Positions 51,201 through 62,064 of a DNA stretch of 64,000 bases are shown here, in pieces (position 1 is the stretch's first letter; each line of letters opens with the position of its first letter). The notes under the pieces are model-generated. The model searched no databases. It was not told where the DNA came from and saw only the letters and a program-made list of their open reading frames with translations. Source of the stretch: Enoplolaimus lenunculus (taxonomy: Eukaryota; Nematoda; Enoplea; Enoplida; Thoracostomopsidae); assembly GCA_030248215.1 (NCBI GenBank), contig JASANG010000036.1, forward strand, positions 62,001-126,000. Reading direction: 5' to 3'. Both the position numbers and the translations under genes were made by a program.

Positions 51201-54200
51201 AGCGAGCATAAGAAAAAAAGATTAAATTGATGATGCAACACTCTTTCAATTTTTTTGTGTATTCCAGTGGACGGAAGATGCTGCCAAACTGTCAAGCTCA
51301 AATCCGATTAAAATCGAGTCTCCCCATCAATTTTCGCCGATTGCTGCCGGTGCAAATCCAAAAGAATTCAAACAAAAACAGAAAGAGGTAATACAGTTGA
51401 TTTATTGTACGTTTTAGCACCACGGATTACGACATTGGAACTTTAAAATAAATCCGTAGGCTGCTTAGCGAAATGATCTGGATACCATTTAGTCTGTTTG
51501 AGATCATAAAAAACCGATGCGAGGGTGTTAAGTTGAAATTTTAATGTTTTTGTTTCAGATTAAAGCAGCCAGGCGTGGCGAAAATGTATCGTCAGGGCCA
51601 CAGTCGCATATCTTAGATGATAAAACGTGGGATGAAGCAGCAAAGTTACAGGTGAAACATTTTAGCGCAAGTTTGTTGAGTAGTAAATGTAGAACTCGAA
51701 AAAATTGATTTCCAGTTTTGGTTCGGAACGTTTAAGTTTTTATTTGGTATCAGGGATAGACATGTGTTTGCGTGGATAGCCTTTAAAGCTTTAACCAATC
51801 GTTTTGTACGAATAACGATCGCTCTTTTGGCAGGAAAGAAATGAAACAATTATCAGGTTGAAACACCTGAAATATATTTAACATGTTGATGGGCTGCGTT
51901 TGAATACGTGTGTAATATTTACAGTTCGGTTCCGATATTTCGAAGTATTGTGATACCTTTAGAACATTAAGTTTTGTAGGTAGTTTTGCAATTCGAAAAC
52001 ATTAATCTTTTAACTTTTCAGGACGCATCAGGCGGTGTTGGAACTGGCACTGGCCAACATGCAATTGTTATTGGTGCTGCGTCGCGTGGTGTAATACAAC
52101 GCGATCATCAACATAACGCGCAAATGTACCGCCAGTTATATCAACCAAATCCGTTTGCCGGTGAAACTGATGAACAGATTGCGGCGTATCGGCGAGAAGT
52201 CGACGCGAAATCCGGACTCACAGAAGAGCATCAGGGACAGCAACATGCGGATGGCAGCACAGCGAACTATGCCGTGCCACGAGAGATGCAAGCGAATGGA
52301 AATGATGCTAGAGAAGGTTCGCTTTGTGGTTTTTTTGGGCTCGGTTTTGGTAGGCTAGGGTTTGATTGGATTTGGTATGATATAAGTTTAGGTTGTTTTG
52401 TAAACGATATAAATAATTGAAGCAATGCTTTGTGGCGAACAAGTTAGTAGTGACCCTAGTAACACTTTCATTTCAGCATTCGGTGTATTAGAAATAGAGC
52501 TTCTTGTAGAAACAATTCTGCTCAACGGTCACAATAAACGAACGTCAGGTGTATTTGTTGAATTTTGTCGTTTTTAACTATAAATTTTTTGCCGTTTTTA
52601 GTAATATTGTTATATTTAGTGTGTGTCAAAAAACAGTGTTGTATTTATAGACGTTTTTTCAGTTTTGAAACCTTTAACGAATCGTGCCAAAAAGTTAAAA
52701 GTTCCAATTAACGCTAAAATATCATTTTGCTAAACGCTAAAGAAGCGTTTAGTATTAATAGAGCTTTAATATATTGGCGATTGACGATTCATATTCGTTG
52801 CAAAAAAAGCTGAAAGCGTAGCTTTGACACTGAAAGTAGAATATAGCTGTAATTTTTGTGTTTAATATTATAAATCCTGAACATATTCAACATTTTTTAT
52901 ACCAGAATGACACAGAAGTTCGAAAAACAATCAAAACTTTTGTTAGAAAAAATTTTATTTTATGCTCGGTAACGGTCAAAAATTGACCGAGACCGAGACC
53001 AAACAGTCTCGGTCTCTGTCTCGGGTTTCGCTTTTTGACCTAGACCACACCCCCCTGCTGGATATCTACCGATATCTTACCGATCCTAAGCCTGAATAAA
53101 AGCAGAGGGGTACTAAAACATTACATATTGTGTTGAAACAAAATGGCAAAAAATTTAAAATTCTTTTGGTTAGCAAACCTGGCCGGATTCAGACGTGCTT
53201 AACCATTACTCCCCGAAATTACACTGACATGACGTCATTTGATGACGTCGTCCAGCACCCTTCGAGAGGGTGGGTCAAAGCCGTCATGTCTCATCTACGT
53301 ATATTATAGAATATATTGTGTAATATTTTAGGTGTTCATGAAAGTGAAGTGGCTGACGGAGTGCATCAATCCCCAGGTATGTTTTACAAAGGCTCACCTT
53401 TATGGCTTTATAATTATATAGTGGTCGCAATTGCAAGCACATACTAATCGCTATAGATCTGAATTGATTGCGCACGGAGTTTGCAATGTTTTTTTAATTT
53501 TAAAGCTATTTTGCGTTTTGTTCAATGGAAAATGACAGCGTTTTTCCTTTTTATTTTATGCTAACACTAACTAACTTAATATATTACATTTTAACTGTTT
53601 TTTGCTGTATCTAATGAGTCTACTAATTTGCGGAGTGCTTTGATTTGTTTGTGTTAACATTGTTACAAACATTCGTTTTTTTGTTTTGCGTAATACTTGC
53701 AATTTTTGTTACTGAGTAGTCACTTTGTTGCCGTTCACAAGTTAGTGTTCTTGATGGATTTTGAAATTGAAAACAATAATTTTGCTGGGATATTTTGTCA
53801 ATTTTAAAATTATATTTTAAAAAATTACCCAAACACGTGGAAAAAGGTATGACCCGTGTGTGGCGAACTCTGTTGTCGCATGAATATTTTTTCAAGAATA
53901 TATGTTGCACTTTGTACGTTACTTCTGAGTGTGACGTTGTTGCAATGATATCTGCCAGATTTGATTTTATTGTTCGATAAAGAAACTAATATCTGCGGCT
54001 GTATTATTACGCGCTGGTGTCATTTTAGTGTCAGAATCGTGTTCTCTAATGCAAATGGCGGCGACTTCAAACGTTGTAGATGGCACTAAACCGGACGAGG
54101 GTCAGTCTACCAGTAGTGATGAACCTGCTAATGCCAAAGGCACCGTCTGTCGCCTCTATAAATAATGCAAAGCAAAATTTTGGATGTGAAGCATTTGGCA

Positions 54201-56228
54201 GTTTGCAGTTGAAAAACGTGACAGATTTTTGCTTAAAGATAATGTTTTAGTTTGAGGTTATCATTAAGTTGCGTTATTTCAGATGGCTTAACAGGGAACT
54301 GTACGTGTTGGTTTGTAATTTTTTGGTTTGAATTTTCGTTTTGGACACAATCGGACGAAGTTTTGTTTCTGCATATGGGTTCTGGTCAGGGTGCAGCCGG
54401 AATTTCAATTCCGATTTTAGAATTTCTATTCCGATTAGAATTTCGATTCCGATTATACAATCAATTGGAATCGAAATTTTGACGTTTTAATTTTAGGCCT
54501 ACTTGTAGTGATATGTTGCATAAAAATTCTGTATCATTTATCTATTAAATTGTTTTCGACCAGTTAATTTATCGATAATTGATTGTAGTTTACATTTACA
54601 CAACCTACAAAAATGCTTGCCAATTTGTTCATGCGACGTTTTTTGATAATTGTCGCCAGCCAAAACACATCCTAAATCAATATACTTAATACAAATTATC
54701 CGTATAGTCACAAACTTTCTAGTTTCGATTCCGATATAAATTTTCTGTTCCGATTCCGGTTCCGATTTTGGTATAATCCAGTTCCGCTTTGCACCCTAGT
54801 ATTGGTATGTGTACTAACGTAACTCACATTTGCATGTTGAGATTAATGGTTGCGCTATACTTTTTAATTACTACTTCAATTTCGTCCGTAACTCGTACGG
54901 CGTCAATTACTCACGTAGTGTTATATTGATTTTTACTTTTACTTGAAGGCTGATATATCATTTACACAAAACAATTTATGACTATCAACTATTAAAGGAT
55001 TTTCGAACGATGTGAAAATTCAAAATTTTATTCGGTCCCAAATGGAGACCTTAGGATCTGAGCAATTCAATGTTTCAAAAAATTAAATTTGCGCACGGAA
55101 TGATTAAAGGGGCTCACGAGAAGCCTAAATATGCATGCAACAACTGTTGAAATCCGATCAATTTTGGGTAAACGCCATCCGAGAAGATACGGAAAATACT
55201 AAATGTTTCACTTCTGCCTGTGTATTGACAAATCATTTTGGATTTGCTGTTTCACGAAAAGCCTAAAGTTTTCGTTGTGACGCTATATTTGCCTTTCAGG
55301 CAATTACCTTGTTAACCAAAAGTTAGCAATATTCTAAGTTCTCGAATTTCTTTGTTTCAGAGAATGGCGATGCCGGTGGTGAAGGTGAAGAAAATGATGC
55401 TGGATCAAATGTAAGTTAATTCTTTAATTATTTAACGACATAAAGTTAGTGAACCACAATGCTTGCTCGTGAGTGTTCTACAGCATTGAAAATTGCTAAA
55501 ACGCTTTGATTTTGCTATGAAAATTGATAAAAAACGTTGATTTTCTATGAAAATTGCTAAAAAATTTTGGTTTCGGTATGAAAATGGCTAAAAAAGTTTT
55601 GGCTTCGCTATGAATACTCCTAAAAAATTTTGGTTGCGCTATGAAAATTGCTAAAACAATTTAATTTGATTTGGCTATAAAAATTGTTAAAAAAATTTGG
55701 TTTCGCTATGAAAATTGCTAAAAAAATTTGGTTTCGCAATAAAAATTGCTAAAAAATTTGGTTTCGCTATGGAAATTGCTAAAAATATTTGGTTTCGCTA
55801 TAAAAATTGCTAAAAAAATTTGGCTTCGCTATGAAAATTGCTAAAAAATATGGTTTCGCTATGAAAATTGCTAAAAAATTTTGGTTTCGCTATGAAAATT
55901 GCTAAAAAATATTGGTTTCGCTATAAAAATTGCTAAAAAGTTTTAGTTTCGCTATCAAAATTGCTAAAAAGTTTTGCTTTCGCTATGAAAATTGGTAAAA
56001 ATATTTGGTTTTGCCATGAAATTTGCTAAATAATTTTGGTTTTGCTATACGTCAAATTAACAAGAGTTTCACTGAAATAAAAGGTGTGCGTAAACTTAAA
56101 ATTTAAATCAGCACAGTAAAATATGAAGTGATCTTATTTTTCAGGAAGGTTCGCCGAAGAAAAAAGACAAAAAAATGAAATTTAAAACGCCGACATTTTT
56201 GAAACGCAAGAAACGAGGCGAAGAATGA
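45203..56228 (+). CDS. ADD1: Adducin, membrane-skeleton actin/spectrin capping protein
   Basis: Adducin caps actin filament ends and recruits spectrin under the plasma membrane. Exons: 45203-45352, 45878-45975, 46794-46900, 47579-47739, 48352-48450, 48812-48946, 49223-49369, 49552-49650, 49871-50068, 50404-50531, 50864-50990, 51268-51387, 51559-51651, 52022-52316, 53332-53376, 54029-~54100, 55361-55410, 56145-56228. Phases agree and sum to 735 codons plus stop, the usual family length. Seen: PEYIKDIQRPAVIK and MERRKRV near the N terminus; a class II aldolase-like head (RLVDLFQW, GLLYHEVTASS, IIHLHIP, MKCGLLPIS, GESVEEAFY); the neck (SDVEVPPAT, EKVRWLNS, GPQSHIL, NPFAGETDEQIAAYRREV); and a MARCKS-like tail, KFKTPTFLKRKKR. 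The start is taken at 45203; an upstream in-frame ATG at 45143 adds 20 unconvincing residues. The donor of the 54029 exon is uncertain (54100, 54112 or a GC donor near 54140). AATAAA lies at 56602. Symbol means the ADD/hts family, not a specific vertebrate paralogue. Confidence 0.95.
45519..45847. mobile_element. GC-rich-ended inverted-repeat element in adducin intron 1
   Basis: Left arm TCCCGGGCCGTGGTACCGAG and right arm GGTTGGCACCGGCCATGG are imperfect inverted copies. Relatives lie near 21880-22420, 24950-25030 and 25320-25400. The right border is about 30 bp before adducin exon 2. Confidence 0.45.
46385..46770 (+). mobile_element. hAT-like MITE, GGAATTCCTGTTCC type, adducin intron 2
   Basis: Starts CAGAGTTTAACCGGAATTCC and ends TAGTTCTTGTTGGAACCCTG. 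The end lies 23 bp before adducin exon 3. A partial relative starts near 26867. Confidence 0.5.
47870..48205 (+). mobile_element. GACCGAGACC-type element in adducin intron 4
   Basis: Ends in repeated GACCGAGACC and CACATCCCTGCTGGG. The internal AACAATATTACTAAAACGGC and TGACGTTCGTTTATTGTG blocks reappear inverted at about 52520-53065 in a later adducin intron. Confidence 0.5.
48688..48788. mobile_element. Short hairpin MITE in adducin intron 5
   Basis: Starts AGGGTTGTGTTCCACGCCGC and ends GCGGCGAGCGTAGCACAACC plus CT, inverted arms rich in CpG. It ends 23 bp before adducin exon 6. Confidence 0.6.
52505..53065 (-). mobile_element. GACCGAGACC-type element overlapping an exon-like block
   Basis: Inverted relative of the element at 47870-48205; carries TTCTGCTCAACGGTCACAAT at its left and GACCGAGACCAAACAGTCTC toward its right end. 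Borders approximate. Confidence 0.5.
54387..54798 (+). mobile_element. hAT-like MITE (family 2) in an adducin intron
   Basis: Starts CAGGGTGCAGCCGGAATT and ends CCGCTTTGCACCCTA. Full-length reference copy for the interrupted elements at 19430 and 40370. Confidence 0.75.
55480..56050. repeat. 29-31 bp minisatellite in the last adducin intron
   Basis: About 18 units of GCTAAAAAATTTGGTTTCGC plus TATGAAAATT with small length changes. It occupies most of the intron between the exons at 55361 and 56145. Confidence 0.9.
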
Positions 56229-57135
56229 AACAGAGTTAGTAGTGGGTGTTTTTTGTTACTGCGGAGTCGGCACGGTCTTCAGGGTGAATATCGTAGATTA
56301 TTTTGTTCTGGATGATGATAATTATTGCGTACTTGTTTTTGATTAATGATATTCCTGTGAAATGTTTTGAGGCAGCTTTGTGTTCTAAAAAGGTGCTTAA
56401 ATTAAAATATAGCAATGACACCTTATTTTTTCTGTAATCCATAGTTCCGGTTAAACTTAATCGAATGGCTGTGTGTGTGCTTTGTGTTAGCGTATTCCAA
56501 AACAAGCTTAGTTTGCTGGCGTTTAGATTGCCGAATCTCGATCGGAAAGAGTTTTTTAAATGCTCTGTGTTGAACTCGGTTGGATTTGACGAGTGGTGGA
56601 AAATAAAAATTTGTGACAGGCGGCGGGCTTGCAAATGTTGTGAAACGCAGTAATTGTAAGGTTAATCACAAAAATTTTTGATGCAGGAAGCGTACTCATC
56701 TCCGCCCCCTATAGATCCGCTAGTGCCCACCACCCACTAGTGAAACGCAAAAAACTGTTTATATTATTGTTGATCGCTTATTTTTATTTATTACAATGCA
56801 ATTTTGTTGAGATACCATGAATTTGCTTTGCGGCACCGCGCTATCTCCATGTTGAACGCATTGTGTTTAGTTTATTTTTAAATTATTGTTCATGTTAGTC
56901 ATTATGTGAATGTTAACCGAACTGTATATTTTGAGCCAGAGCGTAACCAACCAGATAACTATTGGGTTATTCCATGCTTTATGCGCATAAGAAAGCTTAC
57001 GACTTTTTGCGTGTATTAATGGATTTGCTGTCTTTGTTTGCAAATTTAACTTAAAAATGTAAGTTCACCAGAACCGTACATTGTAAATTTGTGTGCCGCA
57101 AACCGTTGTACGTTGCTAAAAAAGTGGATTTTAGC

Positions 57136-59140
57136 ATGGACGCGCGGCGGCTTGCGGCACCGCACGGCGATTATACCGAAATCGGTAAGCGTCTGAGACG
57201 TTGAATTTGAATTTTTCAATATTGCAGACCGAGACATTAATGATGTTTAAAATCGTACTGCTTCAGTAGTGATTGCGTTCGTTTTTAAATGAATATAGAC
57301 AAAATAGTTTTATTGGTATTGTTGTGTTTTTTGTGTACATTTCAGCTTTAACTATAGAAATACTTGATATAGTACATAATAGTGGCTGGGTTTGTAAAAT
57401 CTTACTTATACTTAGTTACGTATTTACTTAAATTCTACTTCAGTATTTGCTTAAGTCGCCTATATAAGTGAATACTTAAATTTTCGACCAAAATCAAATA
57501 AATGCCAAATGTGAGCCATTGGCGTAACGAGGGAGTAATAGTCTTAATTCATATTAAAGAGACACAATGAGTCTACAATTTCAGTTAGACCAAGGTTTGC
57601 GTGCCTGAACGGTTAATCTGTAATATGTCAAATATAATCCGCGACTTAAGTATTACTTAACTTAAGTAGGATTTCAGAAACTCAGTCAATGGTTATTATT
57701 TTATCTTATTTATTTACCGCTTAAGGTTGGCGTTAGGCTGTTTGCTTAAATTAAACAATGTAAACTTGGTAGGGGGTAGAAATTCCTTCGTACTGTATAT
57801 CAACAAGTTTACACAGAGGACAAATGAGTTATCCTAGTTTCCTGTGAGCATTTCAGTTATAGAGCCTAGCCGTTGAGAGACAGAGATACAGGAGACTTAG
57901 ATACTCGGTGACTTAGGCTTATGTTTAGACTTACATTTAGATATAGGCTTATGTGTATAATTGGACCCGTTCCCGGTTATCGTATGCTATAAGAAACTAA
58001 TGGCAACTATACACCTACAATACATATACTGTGCACTGTGTTTTACAATTATTATACATGCATATATGTATGTGCAATACAAAATCTCCACAAAACGTCA
58101 GAGCTTCTTTGGGCTCGCAAGCGTCAAGCTCCATTGTAGCTGAGTGGTAATGGTTTGATTAAAGACGAAGTAGAAAATGTTCACTTAGTAAAAGGTAGTT
58201 CAAAACCGGGTGCCGAGTACAAGGTGAATCGCCGGTAAAAGCATTCTTAGGACAACGAATTAACGCAATATTGAGAACTGTAAGAGTTGATGGACATTGG
58301 ATATTTTTCATATCCGGCTATTCTAGCCGGATATATAAGCACGAACACTGGCATGCTTATCAGAGATCTGTTTGTGATTATGATTTTACGCATTTCCATA
58401 AACAAATAGTTTTAGATTTGTTCATAGGAGTAGGTACTAATTGTTATATTTCAACTAGTAACAACCTTACAATTCGATTTTAGTTTATGAATGATAGCAT
58501 TGTAAAATTTAGTTTTTATTGGTATTTCCGTGCTTGTCTATCTACGCATTTTGCTGCCATTGTTGTTATACGTACGTAAGCTTATTTTGTATTACTGACT
58601 GCTGTTTTATATTTAAAATGCTTTGAATGTTCATGGCGTATTCTGCGGTTACGTGTTGGATCTGCTAGATTACAAAGAAGACATTAAGGATAGGATCAGT
58701 GTTGGATACAATATTGTCTATCATAGCAGCGTGTACGCTATGGCGTATGATGCTGCAAATAATGTATTTTTGTTGATTAATATTTAATAAATTGTATTTG
58801 AAATGTGTTTTTGGATTTATGAGCGGTAAATTTTGTCAATTGTGTAGGGCAGTAAAACTGAAACAGCACAGTGTGTAAATTGATGCTCAGTGTACTGTAG
58901 TGACCCGAGTAAGAGAGTGCAGGGTACGCTATTTTGAGTGAAAACTTTCGATCTCTATACTTCAATACGGAGAATTCCCTTAAGTTCAGTATCCGTTTCC
59001 ATTATTTCAATCGCTATCTGTTTGCGGTATTTTTACTACTTATCCGTTTACAGCCTGGTACGTATATGCGTAAAGCGGAGTTGAAAGAACTGGAATCGCC
59101 GCCGGAGCTCGATAAAAAATTTGTCGGAACCGAAGGTTAA
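57136..59140 (+). CDS. Putative small single-pass membrane protein, three exons
   Basis: Not recognised. Exon 1 (57136-57184) starts with ATG directly after a TTTTAG acceptor, encodes MDARRLAAPHGDYTEI and ends at a GTAAGC donor. Exon 2 (58513-58571) encodes a hydrophobic stretch, FIGISVLVYLRILLPLLLY, enough for one membrane span, and ends at GTACGT. Exon 3 (59054-59140) encodes TYMRKAELKELESPPELD, a charged tail ending KKFVGTEG and TAA. The three pieces join in frame into 64 residues, with a short polar N terminus, one transmembrane helix and a Lys/Glu-rich C terminus. Exons 1 and 3 are richer in G+C than their surroundings, as coding exons here tend to be. It lies between adducin and BORCS7 on the same strand. 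The exon 2 assignment rests on splice signals, phase and hydrophobicity only, so the assembly is inference. Confidence 0.42.
57384..57687 (+). mobile_element. MITE with ACTTAAG-rich arms, second copy
   Basis: Starts GGCTGGGTTTGTAAAATC and ends GGATTTCAGAAACTCAGTC; arms carry TACTTAAG motifs as in 16595-16962. Lies in intron 1 of the small membrane-protein gene. Confidence 0.5.
58085..58200 (+). repeat. tRNA-derived SINE-like repeat, shortened copy
   Basis: Shares AAGCGTCAAGCTCC, TAGCTGAGTGGTAATGG (A-box) and GTAGAAAATGTTCA with 43806-43965 but lacks the B-box segment. Confidence 0.45.
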
Positions 59141-59544
59141 GCAAAACCATAAATGCGTTGACGAAAATTTCTTTCTAAATATTAAATTGTTGGAACACAA
59201 GCGAAAAGTTTACCGGAACCGAAAATGGGGATGATTCTCAACTTGTGCAATGGTGCAATTTAAAATGATGACGGAGTTTACTGCAGTGGCCCGAATAACT
59301 TATTTTCTAAAATTGTCTGAGTGTGTATTAGTTTTCAATTTGTGTCATACTTTATAATTGGCCACACGTTTCCAGCATGTGCATTTGTTCCAGGATTTTG
59401 ACATCCTAAATGGTGTGTTTGCACCGTTAAAAGCGATAAAATAGCGTTAAAATGAATTTTTCGGTAATAAGAATTTTTGTTTTCGGGATCCGGTATTTTT
59501 TTAACTTTCCGTTTCCGGGATTTTATTATTCCGGTTGCACCCTG

Positions 59545-59729
59545 CCTGCAGCTAATAAACGGCTTAATTTTTTAAAACACTAATGGGAGGTAACATCCAG
59601 GATGAATGGCTTTCAAACAAAATTTTTCAAAATCGGTTCATTTGTTCCTGAGATTTTTTTTGGGACAGACGGACATCCACACATTTCGACCCCCGAGCAC
59701 AAAATATTAAACGCTTTGCGAAACTGGGG
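59545..59729 (+). mobile_element. 3' fragment of a Helentron/HINE-like repeat
   Basis: Contains CTAATAAACGGCTTAA, TCGGTTCATTTGTTCCTGAG, CATCCACACATTTCGACCCC and AAACGCTTTGCGAAACT, the 3' part of the family described at 28618. The terminal hairpin is cut off where the inverted repeat at 59730 begins. Confidence 0.5.
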
Positions 59730-59838
59730 GGCGGGTTCAAAATAAATAACAGTCCGTAACCAAATAACAGTGGGTACCCTCTGGAGACGCCAAGTAAATA
59801 TCAGTCTCCCCTCTCTTGTTCGGATTTTACAACAGTAC
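59730..59838 (+). repeat. Left inverted repeat flanking BORCS7
   Basis: Begins GGCGGGTTCAAAATAAATAA and includes GGGTACCCTC and TAAATATCAG. It pairs with the inverted copy ending at 62171; the outer ~52 bp are the best matched. Confidence 0.65.
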
Positions 59839-60305
59839 GTTTCGATCTCAAATCATTTTTGATACTATTCAATCATCCTTTTAGTAGACTATTCACGGTG
59901 TTTATTTATTCTGCTACATCGATTCAGGTCAATAAAAATTGTTCAGCAACAAAATATTGTTTTAATTTTCGGTGAACAAGTTATTTTCTCTACGATATAC
60001 TAATTAAAAGTAAAATTAATCTTTGAAATAATCCGAAATAATTATCAGAATTAACTTAAAATGATATTTCGAGTTCACATACTATTTTCAAAAGTCATGT
60101 TTAGATAGATTAAGTTTTAGACTAATGTTCTTATGATTATAATAAGCGAAGATTTATTTTTATTCTGTTACGTTTGCAATTAACGAAACAGTTTGGCTTT
60201 CTGAACGTTATTTATAGAATGAAGTCACTTGAGTTAGGAGCTGGAAATCTTTAATTTTTAAACCCATGGAGCCAATCAATGTTAATTCTTCTGACTGTCA
60301 GTGAA

Positions 60306-60815
60306 ATGTTATCACCGCCTCCAAAGCAACAACCGACAACTAGCAATCAATCCTCTTCGCATATGGCTAGTAGGCCAACACCGCTGGTACAACCGCCACA
60401 AAGCCGAATAGCGCTCGAAAGCAAAGCTCGACTACCAGTCAAAATCAACGATACACTGTCGGATGCAGTTGGTTTGACTCGACAAATTTTAAAAGGTTCA
60501 AAATCACCCGAAACACTTGCTTCTGCGTCAAAAAATTACGCTTTGAACGCGTCTGCCGCACTCGACAATACTGAGTCTAATTTAAATCGTTTGGCGAACA
60601 TTTGTGGACGGTTAATGGTGCAAGCGAATACAATTGAATCGTGTGTTGAAACGATGTCTGAAGTACAAGATCAACTGGCGCATTTTGAACGACAAAAATA
60701 TTGGACTGGGGTGGCTGGAACAGATTTAACACAGTTACCACACAGACAGGCGATGGACGAGAAGACTTGTGAGACTGGGTCAAGGCGAAAAAGTAGCGGT
60801 ACTGATTCAATGTAA
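60306..60815 (+). CDS. BORCS7: BLOC-1-related complex subunit 7 (BORC), single exon
   Basis: BORC sits on lysosomes and recruits ARL8 and kinesin to move them outward along microtubules. The core, residues about 46-128 from the chosen start, matches human BORCS7 (about 105 residues) as I recall it: LTRQILKGSKSPE against LTKQVLKGSRSSE, ASKNYALNASAALDNTES against AARNMVLQEDAILHSEDS, and EVQDQLAHF against DLQDQLNHL. The repeating helix pattern suits a coiled coil. This copy is longer than the family norm: a Pro/Gln/Ser-rich extension of about 45 residues precedes the core and a polar one of about 40 follows it. Start chosen at 60306 because a splice-acceptor-like CTGTCAG ends four bases upstream; the in-frame ATG at 60279 lies before that acceptor. 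The frame has no intron, unlike the neighbouring genes, and is flanked by inverted repeats at 59730 and 62171. Confidence 0.87.
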   Translation: MLSPPPKQQPTTSNQSSSHMASRPTPLVQPPQSRIALESKARLPVKINDTLSDAVGLTRQILKGSKSPETLASASKNYALNASAALDNTESNLNRLANICGRLMVQANTIESCVETMSEVQDQLAHFERQKYWTGVAGTDLTQLPHRQAMDEKTCETGSRRKSSGTDSM

Positions 60816-60879
60816 AAATGGTAAATATTCTGATCTCAAATGTAGGTGTATTTACTCGGTTCAAATGCCATGGCCACGG

Positions 60880-61265
60880 TACAACCGGAATTCCGGTTGC
60901 GGCAAGTTTTGACCTTCTGGTTCCGATAAATTTTTACCGGAATTAAAAATTCCGGTATTAAATTTTGGTCGGTGGAAATTAAGATATTTTAATAAAAATG
61001 ACGATAAAAGTTAAGTTGACTTCATTCGTATAGTATATAAACCTTGAAAAACGCCGAAAATAAACCGTCGAAGGTAGATACAGCAGGGCAAATAGCAGCA
61101 GATAAAGGGAATACCTATCTCCTACTAAGAGTTGTTTCACCAATAATATTAAAAAAAGAAAATTAAAATGAATTTTTGGTGGTATGTATTTTTCATTTTC
61201 CGGTTCCATTTCCGGTAATTTTTTCAAATTCCGGTTCCGGTAGATTGTAATTCCGGTTGCACCCT
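60880..61265 (+). mobile_element. hAT-like MITE (family 1) just after BORCS7
   Basis: Left end TACAACCGGAATTCCGGTTG, right end AATTCCGGTTGCACCCT. The sequence GGCCACGG occurs at both flanks (60872-60879 and 61266-61273), consistent with an 8-bp duplication. Starts 65 bp after the BORCS7 stop. Confidence 0.65.
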
Positions 61266-61271
61266 GGCCAC

Positions 61272-61907
61272 GGCCATGTTACTTAGGGACGTCTTGTTTT
61301 CCGCGGGACAGCAATACGCAAGAGTGCAAGCGGAAAACTGGAAAACGGGACACGCTTGTTTCTGGCAAAGGGACATCAATATAAATTTTCACTATTAAAA
61401 CGGGAAAATAGGACAGACTTGTATGGGACAAATTCGAAAATTCGACAGCTGTAAATTTTCGCTGGTAAAACGGCATAGCTGCAAATTTTCAAAGGAAAAC
61501 CAGGAAACAAGAAAACACCACAGCTACAAAATTTAGTTAGGTTGCGCCCACCTGTCTTGGCAGCCACCCCAGCAGGTATTTAAGCGCATCAACGCAATCT
61601 TTCGGGAGTGTTTGTTGATGCTGATATCTAAATAGAACTATTCGACTTTTTTTCGTTCAAAAGACGAGTGTATTTGAAAATTTCTGAACGATGCAATGCG
61701 TAATGAATCGAAAAAATAAAAACAAAGCTTGTAATCTTCGACCCTGCCAGAGTCAAACATGCGACTGTGTGACTCAAATTTGATTCTGGCGGAGTCGAAT
61801 TGGGCTCAGTTTGTGTAGTCCCATACAAATAGTAGTAGCAGATACTGCTCTCCGGTACTATTGCTGTCCCGTGGCAAAACGGGACGCCCCTGAAAGTAAC
61901 ATGGACC
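61272..61907 (+). mobile_element. GGCC-ended element with GGGAC-rich core
   Basis: Left end GGCCATGTTACTTAGGGACG and CCGCGGGACAGCAATA are mirrored at the right by TATTGCTGTCCCGTGG and CTGAAAGTAACATGGACC, giving terminal inverted repeats of about 45 bp. The core carries AAAACGGGA motifs related to the array at 30338-31330. Confidence 0.7.
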
Positions 61908-62064
61908 GATGGCTCTCACAAAAATTAATGTTTCTTGTTTAATACTGATGTCTACTGTCGTTTAATTTACAATTTCGGCGGCCGATGATTAATACTTATC
62001 GAGGCCTGCCCTGTGGGAACCTGAAAGACTATTACTAAGGCTTTTGTTTCTCACGCTTAGGCTC

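Noticed and set aside
58625-58792. Open stretch containing YKEDIKDRISVGYN between exons 2 and 3 of the small membrane-protein gene
   Set aside because: It has an acceptor-like CTGCTAG, but no donor that keeps phase with exon 3, and no recognised family. Left out of the gene model.
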